A stretch of DNA of 64,000 bases from Flaccisagitta enflata (GCA_965153355.1 OZ231126.1:89528001-89592000), one strand, 5' to 3'; positions 49,070-59,849 are shown, counted from the first letter of the stretch. Notes: generated by a model from the letters alone, not told the origin. Translations and numbers: made by a program.

Positions 49070-50533
49070 AAGAACTTACTTAAAAAGCAGAGTAACAAGG
49101 GAGAAAACTACCTATTTACCAATTATAGGCCCATATCCTTGCTTCCAATTTTTTCCAAAATTATTGAGAAACTTGTGTACAATAAGATATTTCATTTCCT
49201 GGTGCGGTACGGAATTCTATTTAAATCTCAATATGGGTTTAGGAAGGGGCACAACACCACACATGCAACTTTAGACTTTCTCAAAACCATAGAAAATGCA
49301 ATGAAGGAAAATGAACTTTCAATAGGAGTGTTTTGTGATCTCTCGAAAGCTTTTGATACTCTTGACCATGAAATCTTACTCATGAAGCTTGATCACTATG
49401 GTATTAGAGGAAAATGGTTATCCTGGATACGATCTTACCTCACAAATAGGCAACAATTTGTTGACATGGATGGTACCAAAAGCTCGTTGGCCCCAATTCT
49501 ATTTGGTGTACCACAAGGGAGCATCCTAGGTCCACTCTTGTTTTTGATATACATTAATGACCTACCTGCAGCTTTGGACAAAGTGACTCCTGTTATGTTT
49601 GCTGATGACACTAACCTTGTAATAAGAGGGAAAAATATCAATGAAGTTGTGACAACCTTAAATGCTGAACTTGACAGTCTGAGTGACTACTTCAAGGCCA
49701 ATAAGCTTAAACTGAACGTGGACAAAACTAAACTTGTCTGCTTTAGAAAAAAAGGATATGATCTGTCTGAGGGTATTCCTGATGTAATACTTGATGGTTC
49801 AATTTTAGAATGTGAAAAAGACACTACATTTCTAGGAATAACTCTAGATGAGCATCTCTCATGGGAAAATCACTGTAACAAAGTCGCAAACAAAATGGCT
49901 AAAAACACAGGTGTGCTTAATCGAGTCAAAAAAAGTCTTCCTACATGCTCACTACTCACTATCTATAATTCTCTTATCTTTTCTTACCTCTGCTACGGAC
50001 TTGAAGTGTGGGGAGCAACATATGAAAAAAACTTAAAAAGAATAGCTGGCATACAAAAAAAAGCAATAAGAATAATATCGAAATCACATTGGCTCGCACA
50101 CAGTGAACCCCGCATGAAAAAACTTAAACTGCTTAAACTTCCTGAACAACACAGACACCAATGTCTTAGCCTCATGTACAACATGACAAAAGGAATAGGG
50201 CCTGATATCTACGACTACCAACAGCATCTTTATGCAGAAAACTCGAGTCACAATCTTAGGTCAGCAAGCCAACATCCAAATAATGTTAAGCTTCCGTCTC
50301 TCTCCGCAATCGGGAACAAACGTTCCTTCCCTTGTCTTGCACCATCATTCTGGAATGATTTACCTGATAATCTGAAGCAAATAGACTCGAAAAAACGTTT
50401 TAAGAAAGATAATCTGAAGCAAATAGACTCGAAAAAACGTTTTAAGAAAGAAACTAAGGAACTCTTGCTTCAAAACTACCTTGAAATATGTGTATGTACT
50501 AACCCTCTTTGCTCTGACAGGAAATTTCATTGA
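49070..50533 (+). CDS. Reverse transcriptase of a CR1/Jockey-group LINE (partial)
   Basis: About 487 codons, open from a TAA at 49067 to a TGA at 50531. NYRPISLLPIFSKIIEKLV, FRKGHNTTHATLDFL, motif A VFCDLSKAFDTLDHEILLMK, motif B GVPQGSILGPLLFLIYINDL, motif C VMFADDTNLV, then LKLNVDKTKLVCF and TFLGITLDEHLSW are in canonical order. The C-terminal APSFWNDLPDNLKQ is typical of the group. Catalytic aspartates are all present, so the RT core looks intact despite 5' truncation. A 42-bp direct duplication (50366-50407, 50408-50449) repeats 14 codons (DNLKQIDSKKRFKK) without breaking the frame. The start given is a frame boundary, not a translation start. Confidence 0.9.
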   Translation, partial: KNLLKKQSNKGENYLFTNYRPISLLPIFSKIIEKLVYNKIFHFLVRYGILFKSQYGFRKGHNTTHATLDFLKTIENAMKENELSIGVFCDLSKAFDTLDHEILLMKLDHYGIRGKWLSWIRSYLTNRQQFVDMDGTKSSLAPILFGVPQGSILGPLLFLIYINDLPAALDKVTPVMFADDTNLVIRGKNINEVVTTLNAELDSLSDYFKANKLKLNVDKTKLVCFRKKGYDLSEGIPDVILDGSILECEKDTTFLGITLDEHLSWENHCNKVANKMAKNTGVLNRVKKSLPTCSLLTIYNSLIFSYLCYGLEVWGATYEKNLKRIAGIQKKAIRIISKSHWLAHSEPRMKKLKLLKLPEQHRHQCLSLMYNMTKGIGPDIYDYQQHLYAENSSHNLRSASQHPNNVKLPSLSAIGNKRSFPCLAPSFWNDLPDNLKQIDSKKRFKKDNLKQIDSKKRFKKETKELLLQNYLEICVCTNPLCSDRKFH

Positions 50534-50824
50534 TTCCTTTTCCCGCTCATCATCCACCACTTCTCTCATCTCTCTTGTTTTTTATATTTTATCATGCTGT
50601 CCTATTTGATAAAACTTGTATGCTTCTCTCTATTTGTCCGTCTTGACTTCCTCACAATGATTGCCCACTCTTCTCACAACCTATACTTTCTTTCAGTTAT
50701 TACCCTTTACAGTCAATGATATAGGCATTCTCCAAACCTGCCATGGGATAGGGTGGTTTGTTTACTAGACAATCATAATCACAGTATAATTGGAGAACTG
50801 CAAAAAAAAAAAAAAAAAAAAAAA
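49070..50824 (+). mobile_element. 5'-truncated CR1/Jockey-type LINE with poly(A)
   Basis: Contains the RT ORF (49070-50533), about 265 bp of 3' untranslated sequence and an A-run at 50801-50824. The 5' end is lost: the open frame begins just before the first RT motif and no apurinic endonuclease is seen. The poly(A) tail and lack of terminal repeats mark it as a target-primed insertion. Target duplications were not resolved. Confidence 0.88.
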
Positions 50825-50839
50825 ATCCTCTTTCTGCTT

Positions 50840-51195
50840 TGGCATTGGACCTCACCAGTGCCGTTTACTAACCTTTAAACTTATCAATATCAAAGGTGAA
50901 TCATCAATAATTATCAATGCGTTGCACTAGATCTAGCTAGTGTCGCTTAATTACCTTTAATATTACCATTCAAGAATAAACCCACAACAAGTCATTTTGC
51001 GATGCACTGGAACTTGCCAGTGTCGTTTAATAATTCTAAACTCTCAGCTGACAAAGAAATACCAGTAACAAGTCATTACGCGTTGCACTGGGTATAGCCA
51101 GTGTCGTTTACTTATTCCTAAGAAAAGCCATCAATAATAAACTGTTAATAAGTAATCCCGCAAGAGCACTGTAACTAGGCAGTGTTGTACACCCC
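50840..51195. repeat. ~81-bp tandem repeat, ~5 copies
   Basis: AGTGYCGTTTA-like cores at about 50857, 50938, 51016, 51099 and 51180, each preceded by a GCACT...AGTG small dyad. It begins directly downstream of the LINE poly(A), so the LINE may have inserted at its edge. Confidence 0.82.
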
Positions 51196-52115
51196 TTTGA
51201 CAAAAGACAATCAATTAGTAATTGCAATTAATTCAATCTGCTTCAATATACTTTTTCCTACATCTCCTATTTTAACTCTATGAAACTAACCTCAACTCCA
51301 CTTGCAAACTTACAATATCTTAACCTATCAGTTGTATGATAACCTATTTAAAAGCCTTTATAAAGGAAAAAAAAAGATTGATTTATGCAATTTTAAATTT
51401 GAACTGACTGACCATGCGTGGGTGCTAATTAGGGCACTCGTAAACTAATGAAAAAAAAACCTACTTCTGGCTTGGGCGTGCATTTAGATTATCTTTGAGC
51501 AAGAGAAAAAAAAATTACTTCTAGATGGAGTTGAATTTTTAGATGGAATTGTATCAACTGAGATTACTTAAGCTCATATCAATGCACGCTCATGCCTTTT
51601 TACGATACCAAGTTCCTGTGAATTAACAAACTTCTCTCCTCCCTTCTCCTAGATTTGCTCTCCCGACAGCCTAGTTCACTTCACAACGCCGCTCATGACG
51701 ATATCCGTGTTACCATGCCTTCCGTACGCCTGCAACTCTCGACAAGTTGGCTGTTGGGAGCTGGATGACGGGAGGAGGATCTTTTTCAAGAAACTCTGAT
51801 ATCATTTTTCATTGTTTTAGTCCACAATCTAAACCAATCCGTTTCTTATCTGGTTTGCAGCTTTCAAGCTTCCAACAACATAAGTGGATTTCCCTAACAC
51901 TTTATTATCACACTGTTATTGTAATGTTGCCTTTATCCATTCTGTTTTTACTACTCTACGTAGGATTTTTGGCTTACTTGCAATCCATCTGGAAAGATAA
52001 TTGATAACAATTGTACTCGCGTAGACTAGATACCCAGAGAAATACATGTATTTCATTTCATTTCATATAAAGAGATGAAATTAGTAATTGCTAATTCAAA
52101 AATTGTCCGCCTATT
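51196..52115. other. AT-rich spacer
   Basis: A candidate acceptor CTTCTCCTAG at about 51650 precedes a short open stretch, and a frame at 51747-52004 has a hydrophobic C-terminal segment (VMLPLSILFLLLYVGFLAYL). No homology recognised; left uncalled. Confidence 0.35.
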
Positions 52116-52335
52116 GATTTATCCCACTGCATTATGCAAATTAGGTCCTCCACTCGATCACCCCCATTGACCAACCAACCGTCTGACCGACCAACCAACC
52201 AACTGACCAACCAACCGACGGACGAACAAAGCCTCTCACAACTAAAAATAGCAAAGTACCTAAAATTGGACACGCTATATGAAAGAAGGTGAAAAGAAAT
52301 AACCAACTTTTGCTATGTTAAGCACCCAAATGGCC
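52116..52335. repeat. Dispersed repeat, partner of 5112-5290, with a hairpin-family remnant
   Basis: Ends match the 5.1-kb copy. The middle (about 52140-52247) contains GACCAACCAACC tetranucleotides and ends GGCTTTG...-type sequence with AACTAAAAA, a degraded minus-strand hairpin-ended repeat. Confidence 0.6.
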
Positions 52336-53000
52336 CTTGAAAACTGAGATCTCGGGCTGAAGAGGCCTGAGATTTTGGGCCTTGGATTCTTGGCTCGAGT
52401 CCGTGTTTTGGCTCTGGGTTTGTGATTTTGAGCATCAGAGACAAAAACACAGTTCCATAAGTCTAGAACTCATTTCAAGCTGGTCTCCAGATGTAAGTGA
52501 CTCTGCAATGTGACAGCTTCTCTATAAACTTTTACAACTTCAAAAAAAAAAACTTCCAAAAAAAGCCGAAGGGATCTCATGAGAAGCATAAGTGCGCTTG
52601 AGAAGCATAAGTGCGCTTCCACCAAGACTTATCATAGTCACTATATTTGTATTTGGAAAAGAAAGGGAGAAAAAATGGAAAAACTGATCTTGTCGCGTGT
52701 CTCATCTTTGTTCAGACAATAAACCGCGGTCTTTTTTCACTCAATTCTTTTCAGTTTTTACTCTCCCTTTTATTCCCCTTTTTTTCGAGTTCAAGGACTT
52801 CTTTTCAAAAGAATCTTGAGTAATCGGATTTCTACAACGAACTTTTTGTCCGAATTTCAAACCCCCACAATTTTAGAATTTATTTCATTTTCATCCTTTT
52901 TTTGGGACAAAAGATGAATATGATGAAAATCTCGATCAAAAGGGCCACGCGCCACGCTGTCACAAAACCTTAATAGCAACCTTGGGCCTTCTGTCGAAAA
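52336..53000. other. Spacer
   Basis: GAGAAGCATAAGTGCGCTT is tandemly duplicated at about 52580-52617. No gene. Confidence 0.4.
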
Positions 53001-53100
53001 TTTTCAAGTCGCGTGCACGCGACCCTTGAGGTTGGTATGTTTGTCGATCCATGGGTTGGTCCATCCGTCTGTCTGTCCGTGTTTCTGTCAGTCCTTCACT
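53001..53100 (+). mobile_element. Hairpin-ended repeat 5' end, GTCGCGTGC class
   Basis: TTTTCAAGTCGCGTGCACGCGACC is a near-perfect dyad, followed by a degenerate GGTTGG/GTCCGTCTGTCTGTCC tract. The 3' end was not identified. Confidence 0.6.
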
Positions 53101-53279
53101 CGGTCGCCTTTCTGAATTGCGAGCGGTTTTTGCATTACAGATTCAGCCCAACTGCACAACACTATCAGGACTCTTTGTAATACTCAGCGACTTCTATATT
53201 CTTTTGTTCTCATCTAATCAAAAATTGAAACTGCTTCGCTACTGTTCGCTACTTTTCGATGCCTCCGTCCGTCGTTGAC

Positions 53280-53390
53280 CACATTTTTGTTTCAGTTTTC
53301 TACTACACTGTTCATTTAGTTGTCTACCGATGCGCGCTTTTGTTTTAGTAGTCTACTGCACTGTTCATTTAGATGTGCGCTGGTAATGTT
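53280..53390. repeat. ~58-bp tandem duplication
   Basis: TTGTTTCAGTTTTCTACTAC and TTGTTTTAGTAGTCTACTGC each precede ACTGTTCATTTAG. Confidence 0.8.
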
Positions 53391-53609
53391 TTTCTTTAAA
53401 AAAGCTTTTCTTGGCCTCGGATGAGAAATACCACTTGGATAAAGAAAAGACCCACTTAATTATTAATTGATAAATAAATATAAAAATTATTTTGACTATT
53501 TTTAAAAGAAACATTTTGAAAGATCTTCAAACTATCTTTCAATCTAGACCAATCCCAGGTTTGTATCTCAAACGGTTAGGAAGCTAGAGCCCTGCAAAGA
53601 AAAGCACTA

Positions 53610-54207
53610 CTACTTAGGCCATAAAAAACGCAATTTTCTTGAAAAGGCTTGTATTTTTGATAATTTAGTCCTTCAAATCTTTCAAAGAGGGCATAGATGT
53701 AAAGGACTAGTATCCATTATGACCCCCTGAGCTGAAGCAGATGTCTCAGCCGTATTTGAGTAAGGATTAAAAAGGTTTTGGCAACATGTTCACTCAAAGC
53801 TAGATCCCAAATTGAAGCTTTTTAATCGGTCACTTGTTATATTTTTCCCATATGCAAGAGGTAATCAATGTTACCAGGACCTTAATTCTTTTGTAGATAT
53901 ACTTTTTGTTGTTACTAAGGGCAATCATGGAGGAGAAAAACGGCATTGGTGACTGAAATTTTTTTGCAGAAACCAATTTAAAAATAGCAAAACGGAAAAT
54001 GGGCAAATTTCATGTGAGTTTCAGATTGGAACTTTTTCAAAGATTGACTGATATCTTTGAAACGGCTTATCATAGCCTTTTGGGACTAAGTTTTTTGAAC
54101 TCCTCACACAAAAACACTTCCGAGATACTTAAGATAACAGCACTCCTTGACCAGTATTGTACCTTTATTCCTGTGCATTGTGATTGCGTTTTTTATGGCC
54201 TAAGTAG
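53610..54207. mobile_element. 598-bp mariner-like MITE, perfect 25-bp TIRs
   Basis: CTACTTAGGCCATAAAAAAC begins the left TIR (53610-53634) and its exact reverse complement ends the element (54183-54207). TA flanks both sides (53608-53609, 54208-54209), as expected for Tc1/mariner-type insertion. The interior has no transposase frame. Confidence 0.85.
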
Positions 54208-54543
54208 TAATTTGCTAAATTGTATTTTTACATAAGATTGCAAAACTGAAATGGGCATTGTTTTCACCCAAACTAATGCCATTTTTAAACGGAAAAAGAT
54301 AGCAATACCAGATTGGCGCCAAATGAAATCACTTTCAAATGACCTAAGATTTAAATAAGTTTTTTTCATGATTGATGAGCAAAATTTGTCATTCCAAAGT
54401 GCATCTTTTTTTCTTCGTTGTATGCCATAACCGGTAAAATCTGTAAAACACTAAGACGATCAAAGTCAAAAGAATAATCGAGAAGTTCTTTTTCCCCTGT
54501 CTTTCCATTGACTTGTCTCTTGGAATACCGGCACGACATATGC
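54208..54543. other. Spacer
   Basis: No gene recognised. Confidence 0.4.
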
Positions 54544-54708
54544 ACCACTGAGGAGGAAAAAGACACTGAGAAGGACAGAATTCATGGAGGAGGACAAAAG
54601 ACATTAGAGAGAACAAAAGACACTGAGAAGGACAGAAGACATGGAGGAGGACAAAAGACACTAAGTAGAACAAGAGACAGTGAGGAGGAAAAAAGTCACT
54701 GTGGAGGA
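54544..54708. repeat. ~19-bp repeat GATAAAAGACACTGAGGAG, block 1
   Basis: GGACARAAGACAYTGAGRAG-like units, diverged. Further blocks occur at 55214-55455, 55627-55730, 56748-56930 and 57180-57290. Confidence 0.85.
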
Positions 54709-54773
54709 AACAAGGTCGTTAGACCTAAGTCGCGTGCGTTGGCCTTTTCAGAAAGATTCGGTCAGACAGACAT

Positions 54774-54804
<31 letters not shown>

Positions 54805-54888
54805 CACAAATTTTCATAATGACCTCGGAATAAGTGGTCTCCACCTCCCAGTGCCTTCTCTACTGTTAAAAAATGTAAAATATAATAA
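54709..54888 (-). mobile_element. Hairpin-family copy, GTCGCGTGC class, 5' part missing
   Basis: The plus strand starts AACAAGGTCGTTAGACCT (hairpin AGGTC/GACCT), then AAGTCGCGTGCG and a (CAGA)n tract. The TTTTTAG end is absent. It abuts the next copy in the same orientation. Confidence 0.7.
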
Positions 54889-55148
54889 AACAAGGTCATT
54901 AGACCTAAGTCGCGTGCGTCAGCACTTTCAAAAAATGTCAGGCAGACCGACGGACAAAAATTTTTTCTTCAAAAGCACTTTTTAAAAGGCTTTTAACTCC
55001 TCCAAGTTTCTTCTCTGCCATTCAGAGCCATCAAAAATGCGATAAATAGCCTTATAAACGACTTTGTTACGGATGGACGGACCGACCAACTGACGGACCG
55101 ACCGACCGACAAAGTGGCTTATAGAGTCGCGTAGCACACGACTAAAAA
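54889..55148 (-). mobile_element. Hairpin-ended repeat, GTCGCGTGC class
   Basis: Minus strand starts TTTTTAGTCGTGTGCTACGCGAC, CTCTATAAGCCACTTTGTCGG and a (GGTC/GTCC)n tract. The 3' segment GCACGCGAC (plus GTCGCGTGC at 54909-54917) pairs with the 5' GTCGTGTGC with one mismatch. It ends in the hairpin AGGTC-taat-GACCT and TTGTT. Confidence 0.8.
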
Positions 55149-55213
55149 TGCATTTAAAACAACTTTGTTACGGACCGACAGACCGACCGACAAAGTTGTC
55201 ACGCGACTAAAAA
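55149..55213 (-). mobile_element. Truncated hairpin-ended repeat
   Basis: Minus strand TTTTTAGTCGCGTGACAACTT followed by TGTCGGTCGGTCTGTCGGTCC. Only the 5' end remains. Confidence 0.6.
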
Positions 55214-55455
55214 GAAACTGAGGAGGATAAAAGACACTAAGGAGGATAAAAGACACTGAGGAGGATAAAAGACACTAAGGAGGATGAGAAACACTAAGGA
55301 GAACAAAAGACACTGAGGAAGAAAAAAGGCACTGTGGAGGAAAAAAGAAAGTGAGGAGGATAAAAGACACTGAGGAGGGTAAAAGACACTAAGGAGGACG
55401 AGAAACACTAAGAAAAACAAAAGACACAGAGGAAGAAAAAAGGCACTATGGAGGA
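55214..55455. repeat. 19-bp repeat, block 2
   Basis: About 12 units of GATAAAAGACACTGAGGAG and GAYGAGAAACACTAAGGAG types. Confidence 0.9.
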
Positions 55456-55626
55456 AACAAGGCTGGATACACGGCCAATACAAGTTGCGGACGGGTGGGC
55501 AGGGGCGGAAATGCGCGTTTTTACACTTTCCAAATTGATCATCACGGACCGACGGACCAATTGACTAACAAATGGATGGACGGATGGACAAAGCCTCTTA
55601 TAGAGTTGCGTGTCCGCAACTAAAAA
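55456..55626 (-). mobile_element. Hairpin-ended repeat, GTTGCGGAC class, inserted in the 19-bp repeat
   Basis: Minus strand TTTTTAGTTGCGGACACGCAAC, CTCTATAAGAGGCTTTGTCC, a GTCC tract, CCCCTGCCCACCC and GTCCGCAAC (plus GTTGCGGAC at 55484-55492), ending GGCCGTGTATCCAGCC and TTGTT. The same 19-bp array continues on both sides, so this is a clean insertion into it. Confidence 0.88.
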
Positions 55627-55730
55627 GAAACTGAGGAGGATAAAAGACACTGAGGAGGATAAAAGACACTGAGGAGGATAAAAGACACTGAGGAGGATAA
55701 AAGTCACTAAGGAAGATGAGAAACACCATG
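55627..55730. repeat. 19-bp repeat, block 3
   Basis: Continuation of block 2 after the inserted element. Confidence 0.9.
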
Positions 55731-55965
55731 GGTCAATTAAAATGCCGCTGCATCAAAATCATTGCTAAGGCCGGTGAATAACAGAATCAATTTGCTTACT
55801 GGCAATTTCATGCATACTGTCTTCAGGAAGCTTGAATATTTTTCTCAACAAAGTAAGAGATCGCGTTAACATGCGTTAACTAGATGACATGATTTTTTAT
55901 CTTTCTTATCTGCAATGACACGAAGTACAATTCTTTTTTTTTCTTTAAATGATCATGCATGACTC
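55731..55965. other. Spacer
   Basis: Nothing recognised. Confidence 0.4.
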
Positions 55966-56350
55966 TCTCTTTAACGCACTCGCTCTCTCTTGCGCTCTCC
56001 AATCTCCCATTGACTCTTGCTTGCTCTTGCTTGCTCTTGCTTGCTCTTGCTTGCTCTTGCTTGCTCTCGCTCGCTCTTGCTAGCTCTCCCTCGCTTTTGC
56101 TTGTGCTCGCTCGCTCTTGCTTGCTTTAACTCAATCTTGCTTGCTCTCGCTCGCTCTTGCTAGCTCTCGCTTGCTTTTGCTTGCGCTCGCTTGCGCTCGC
56201 TTGCTCTTGCTTACTGTTACTCAATCTTGCTTGCTCTTGCTCACTCTTGCTTGCTCTCGCTCCCTCTTGCACTTTCGCACACATTTCTCGCTCTCATACT
56301 CTCTTGCTCTTGCTCTCGCGCTCAATCTCGCTCTCACTCTCGCTCTCTGT
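55966..56350. repeat. Degenerate CTTGCT/CTCGCT repeat
   Basis: TTGCTTGCTC units (10-bp flavour) with CTCGCTCG variants. The Leu/Ala-rich frames are repeat translations. Confidence 0.85.
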
Positions 56351-56747
56351 GATGCTATCTATTTGATGCACTAGCACATGTTGACACAGGAAGTATCCTC
56401 AAATGATATGCCAAGTCATATTATGTCTTTACTTGTAATGGTATCTATGTTTAGGCGAGTTTTCTGTAACTAATATCGTTTTTGTCATTTGCCATGGGCT
56501 GCTGATGGCAGGGACCTCCTCCAAACACAGTAAGGTAATAACGAGGATGTCATTCATAATCATCTTAAATGACACCAAGGCTCCAAAATTGCGTGGTCGC
56601 ACATTCTGCTATCAATTCCTTCGTTTTTAATAAAAAATTAGGAAAAAAAAACCAGTTTCTGATGGAAGCAGTTCACTGTTTAAGCTGTGAATTTTGGTAA
56701 GCCTCTGATTAAGAAGAACACTCAAACGTTTCCCAAAATGTGGGATG
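56351..56747. other. Spacer
   Basis: Nothing recognised. Confidence 0.4.
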
Positions 56748-57290
56748 TAAGGAGAACAAAAGACACTGAGGAAGAAAAAAGGCTCTGTGGAGGAAAAAAG
56801 ACACTGAGGAGGATAAAAGACACTGAGGAGGATAAAAGACACTGAGGAGGATAAAAGACACTAAGGAGGACGAGAAACACTAAGGAAAACAAAAGACACT
56901 GAGGAGGATAAAAGACAGTAATAATGACGAGACATCAGCAACCTTGAGTCACTAGAAAATCAGTTTATCTTTGAGGTCACAGATTTTGCAGTCTTTCTGT
57001 TCTTAGTTTCTAATTGGAATCAGGAACTTAAGAAATGTTTCAATGAAAGTTTGCGCAAATATTTGAACTTTTCCTCAGCCAATGGTATCTTTGGAAAGGA
57101 ATTAAAGTGCGCAACCTGGCACCACTCTTAGCTACTTTTGTTTACATCATTTTCCAGAACTGACAGCTCTTTCTTGCTGATGAGACACTAAGGAGTACAA
57201 AAGACACTGAGGAGGATAAAAGAAACTGAGGATGACTAAAGACACTATGGAGGACAAGAGACAGTGAGGAGGACAAGGCATTAGACACTG
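56748..57290. repeat. 19-bp repeat, blocks 4 and 5
   Basis: Blocks at 56748-56930 and 57180-57290, separated by 250 bp of unrelated sequence. Confidence 0.85.
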
Positions 57291-57322
57291 ATCAGGACGG
57301 CATAATCGGCGTATGTATCAGT

Positions 57323-57617
57323 TTTTGGTTGCGGACACGCAACCGTCGTTCTCTCCGTCCGTGCGTCTGTGAGCACAATCGAAAAGTGGAAAAACAAGAG
57401 TTTTGGATGCTTGTGTGAGGAAGGGGCGAGGGTTGAGGTGTAAAGTAGGCCAATAAGGTACGACGTGTGGATCGTCGAACAAATGCGTTACCCGCCAGAC
57501 CAACCAACCGACCGATGGACACAGCCAGTTATAGAGGTGCTTTGTCGCACCTAAAAAAGGAACGCCCTGCCCACCCGTGCGTAACATCATTCATTATTGT
57601 GACCCCGCATAACTTGT
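57323..57617 (+). mobile_element. Hairpin-ended repeat, GGTTGCGGAC class, with a nested copy
   Basis: TTTTTGGTTGCGGACACGCAACC starts the copy. The outermost stem pair is G-C where other copies have A-T (AGTTGC/GCAACT), a compensatory change. The body is interrupted at 57443-57558 by a minus-strand copy of the GGTGCGAC class. It resumes CCCTGCCCACCCGTGCGTAAC and ends GTGACCCCGCATAACTTGT. Confidence 0.78.
57443..57558 (-). mobile_element. Nested hairpin-ended repeat, GGTGCGAC class
   Basis: Minus strand TTTTTTAGGTGCGACAAAGCACCT, CTATAACTGGCTGTGTCC, a GGTC/GGTT tract, AACGCATTTGTTCGACGATCC, GTCGTACC (one mismatch to its partner) and TTATTGGCCTACTT. The terminal GGCCTTGTT is missing. Host-copy sequence lies on both sides. 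Confidence 0.82.
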
Positions 57618-57720
57618 GATCTCTTTTTCACACTATGTCTGTCTGTTTGTATAGACTATAGTTCGCGGTTTTGTTTTCTGTCTTCAATCACCGTGTTTGT
57701 CTGCTGCTTCAAATTGCTGC

Positions 57721-57944
57721 TCTTTTTTTTCGTCGCTTAGCGAGTCTAAAACAGGGCTCACCCATTCGCGGGAGGTCTGTGACGCAAAATTTTGGATGAC
57801 GCGAAAACGGCCAAAATTTTAGAACATCACTGCCCCTACCCAGTCACATTAAAACCCCGTCCACCCATTTTACTGACCCTGCCTACCCGCATTACTGCCC
57901 TCCAACCGCTAGTCACTCTTTACAGATTCTGTATCTGGCTTTGT
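57721..57944 (+). mobile_element. Possible old hairpin-ended repeat
   Basis: TTTTTTTTCGTCGCTTAGCGAGTC at the start and CTGTATCTGGCTTTGTA at the end, with CCCCTACCCAGTCAC-type text between. Pairing is weak. Confidence 0.45.
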
Positions 57945-58167
57945 ACAGGCTTCCTTTCCTTTCCTGAGCTGCGTATCCTTTACATCTGCTGTGGCCGCGA
58001 GAAATCTAAGAGCCACGAAGCCGCAATAAGCATTATCATTAAAGTAAAAGCTGGCCATTTCCCCGCCGCACCCAGGCCATCAGTAGACTTCTCTATATGT
58101 CATATTATTCGTTTCATGCATGTAAGTCTGTCCTTAAGAAAGATCTTCATCTTTTATTGCGTTATCC

Positions 58168-58296
58168 TTTTTGTGTTCCACGATAGTGGAACACTATATA
58201 TTCAGAGTTTCTCCGTTCGTCCGTTCGTCCGGTTGGTTGGTAACGCATTCGTTCGACGATCCACACGTCGCACCTTATTGGCCTACTTGGCCTTGT
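58168..58296 (+). mobile_element. Hairpin-ended repeat with a novel 5' stem (mosaic)
   Basis: TTTTTGTGTTCCACGATAGTGGAACAC contains a perfect 9-bp stem unlike other classes (58173-58181 with 58186-58194). The tract GTCC/GGTT, AACGCATTCGTTCGACGATCC, GTCGCACC, GGCC-tactt-GGCC and TTGTT follow as in the GGTGCGAC class. The 5' hairpin does not match the 3' paired segment, so the copy looks chimeric. Confidence 0.75.
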
Positions 58297-58446
58297 TTAC
58301 TATCCTTTTTTGACCTCGTCCAAATGACATTCTGTCTCTCTTTGTTTTTCTCCCCTATGTTTTTGATTTTGTGTCGTTCTTTTTGTCTCTCAGTTCAGCT
58401 TTCGGTCTGTCTGTATGTATCTGTCCTGAATTTGTTTGTGTTATTC

Positions 58447-58559
<113 letters not shown>

Positions 58560-58567
58560 TGTGTGTT

Positions 58568-58978
<411 letters not shown>

Positions 58979-59089
58979 GAAAATCGTGAGGCGGAGTTTT
59001 TATCATCTCGGATTCTTCTCTTTTAAGGCCGAGGCGGGGTCACAGGTCATTGGCCAGAGCCCATACAAGAATGGACAAACGCCGAGGGG

Positions 59090-59260
59090 AATGAAGCTAG
59101 CCAGCGGAAGAAGGAGGAGGAGGAGGAGGAGGGAAGTAGCGTGGTAGAAGTAGTGGAATGAAGCCAGCGGAAAGAGGAGAAAAGTGGCGTGGTATGAGTG
59201 GTGGAATGAAGCCAGCAAGCGGAAGGAGGAGGAGGAGAAAAGTGGTGTGGCGATGTTGGC
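59090..59260. repeat. ~65-bp degenerate purine repeat
   Basis: GGAATGAAGCCAGCGGAA-like units near 59090, 59155 and 59205, followed by (GGA)n. Confidence 0.75.
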
Positions 59261-59680
59261 GTGGCAGGAAGGGGTAGGGGGAGGTTGGGAGAGGGAATCG
59301 CAGAAATGTCAAAGGATTGGGAAGATGAATTTAATATGTGGGGGCAGAGGAAGGTGCGAATGACATCTTGGCGAGGGGGAAAGAAAGGACGAAATAGACC
59401 AAAAAAAGAGGGGTAAATTAGTACAAGTACGGACGAAAGATCGTGTTCTTGAATCTTGATGGACGAATGATTGTGTTCTTGACATACTCTGAGCTATTTG
59501 TCATCCAACATTTGACAACCACGACAGTTTTGGACGTGGAGGAAGGCGAAAAAGATGACACTATTCAAGAATTTTCAGGCGGCAGGATATTAACCACGAC
59601 GAAAACATTGTAATGGTAAATAGCGGTAGATTTAACAAAACTTGGCTAGAAAATCAGCGTGGACATCAAAAATGAAAATA
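59261..59680. other. Spacer
   Basis: TGATGGACGAATGATTGTGTTCTTGA-like near-duplicate around 59430-59480. No gene. Confidence 0.4.
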
Positions 59681-59822
59681 AACAAGGCCGGACACACGGC
59701 AATCCAGCCGCGGATGGTTGGGCAGGAGCAGTAATGCGAAATCACTCGGAATTCAAAAATGTGACTAACCTACCGACCGACGCGGCAAGGTGTAGAGTCG
59801 CGTACGTGTCCGCGACTAAAAA
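59681..59822 (-). mobile_element. Hairpin-ended repeat, GTCGCGGAC class
   Basis: Minus strand TTTTTAGTCGCGGACACGTACGCGAC, CTCTACACCTTGCCGCGTCGG, CTGCTCCTGCCCAACC, then ATCCGCGGC (pairs with GTCGCGGAC, mismatches at both outer positions) and the hairpin GCCG-tgtgtc-CGGC plus TTGTT. This class is intermediate between GTTGCGGAC and GTCGCGTGC. Confidence 0.8.
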
Positions 59823-59849
59823 GAACCTACTAGGCTACAAATTTCATCA

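Noticed and set aside
51747-52004. 85-codon frame with a C-terminal hydrophobic segment
   Set aside because: No ATG start, no homology recognised, AT-rich region; one hydrophobic stretch is not enough.
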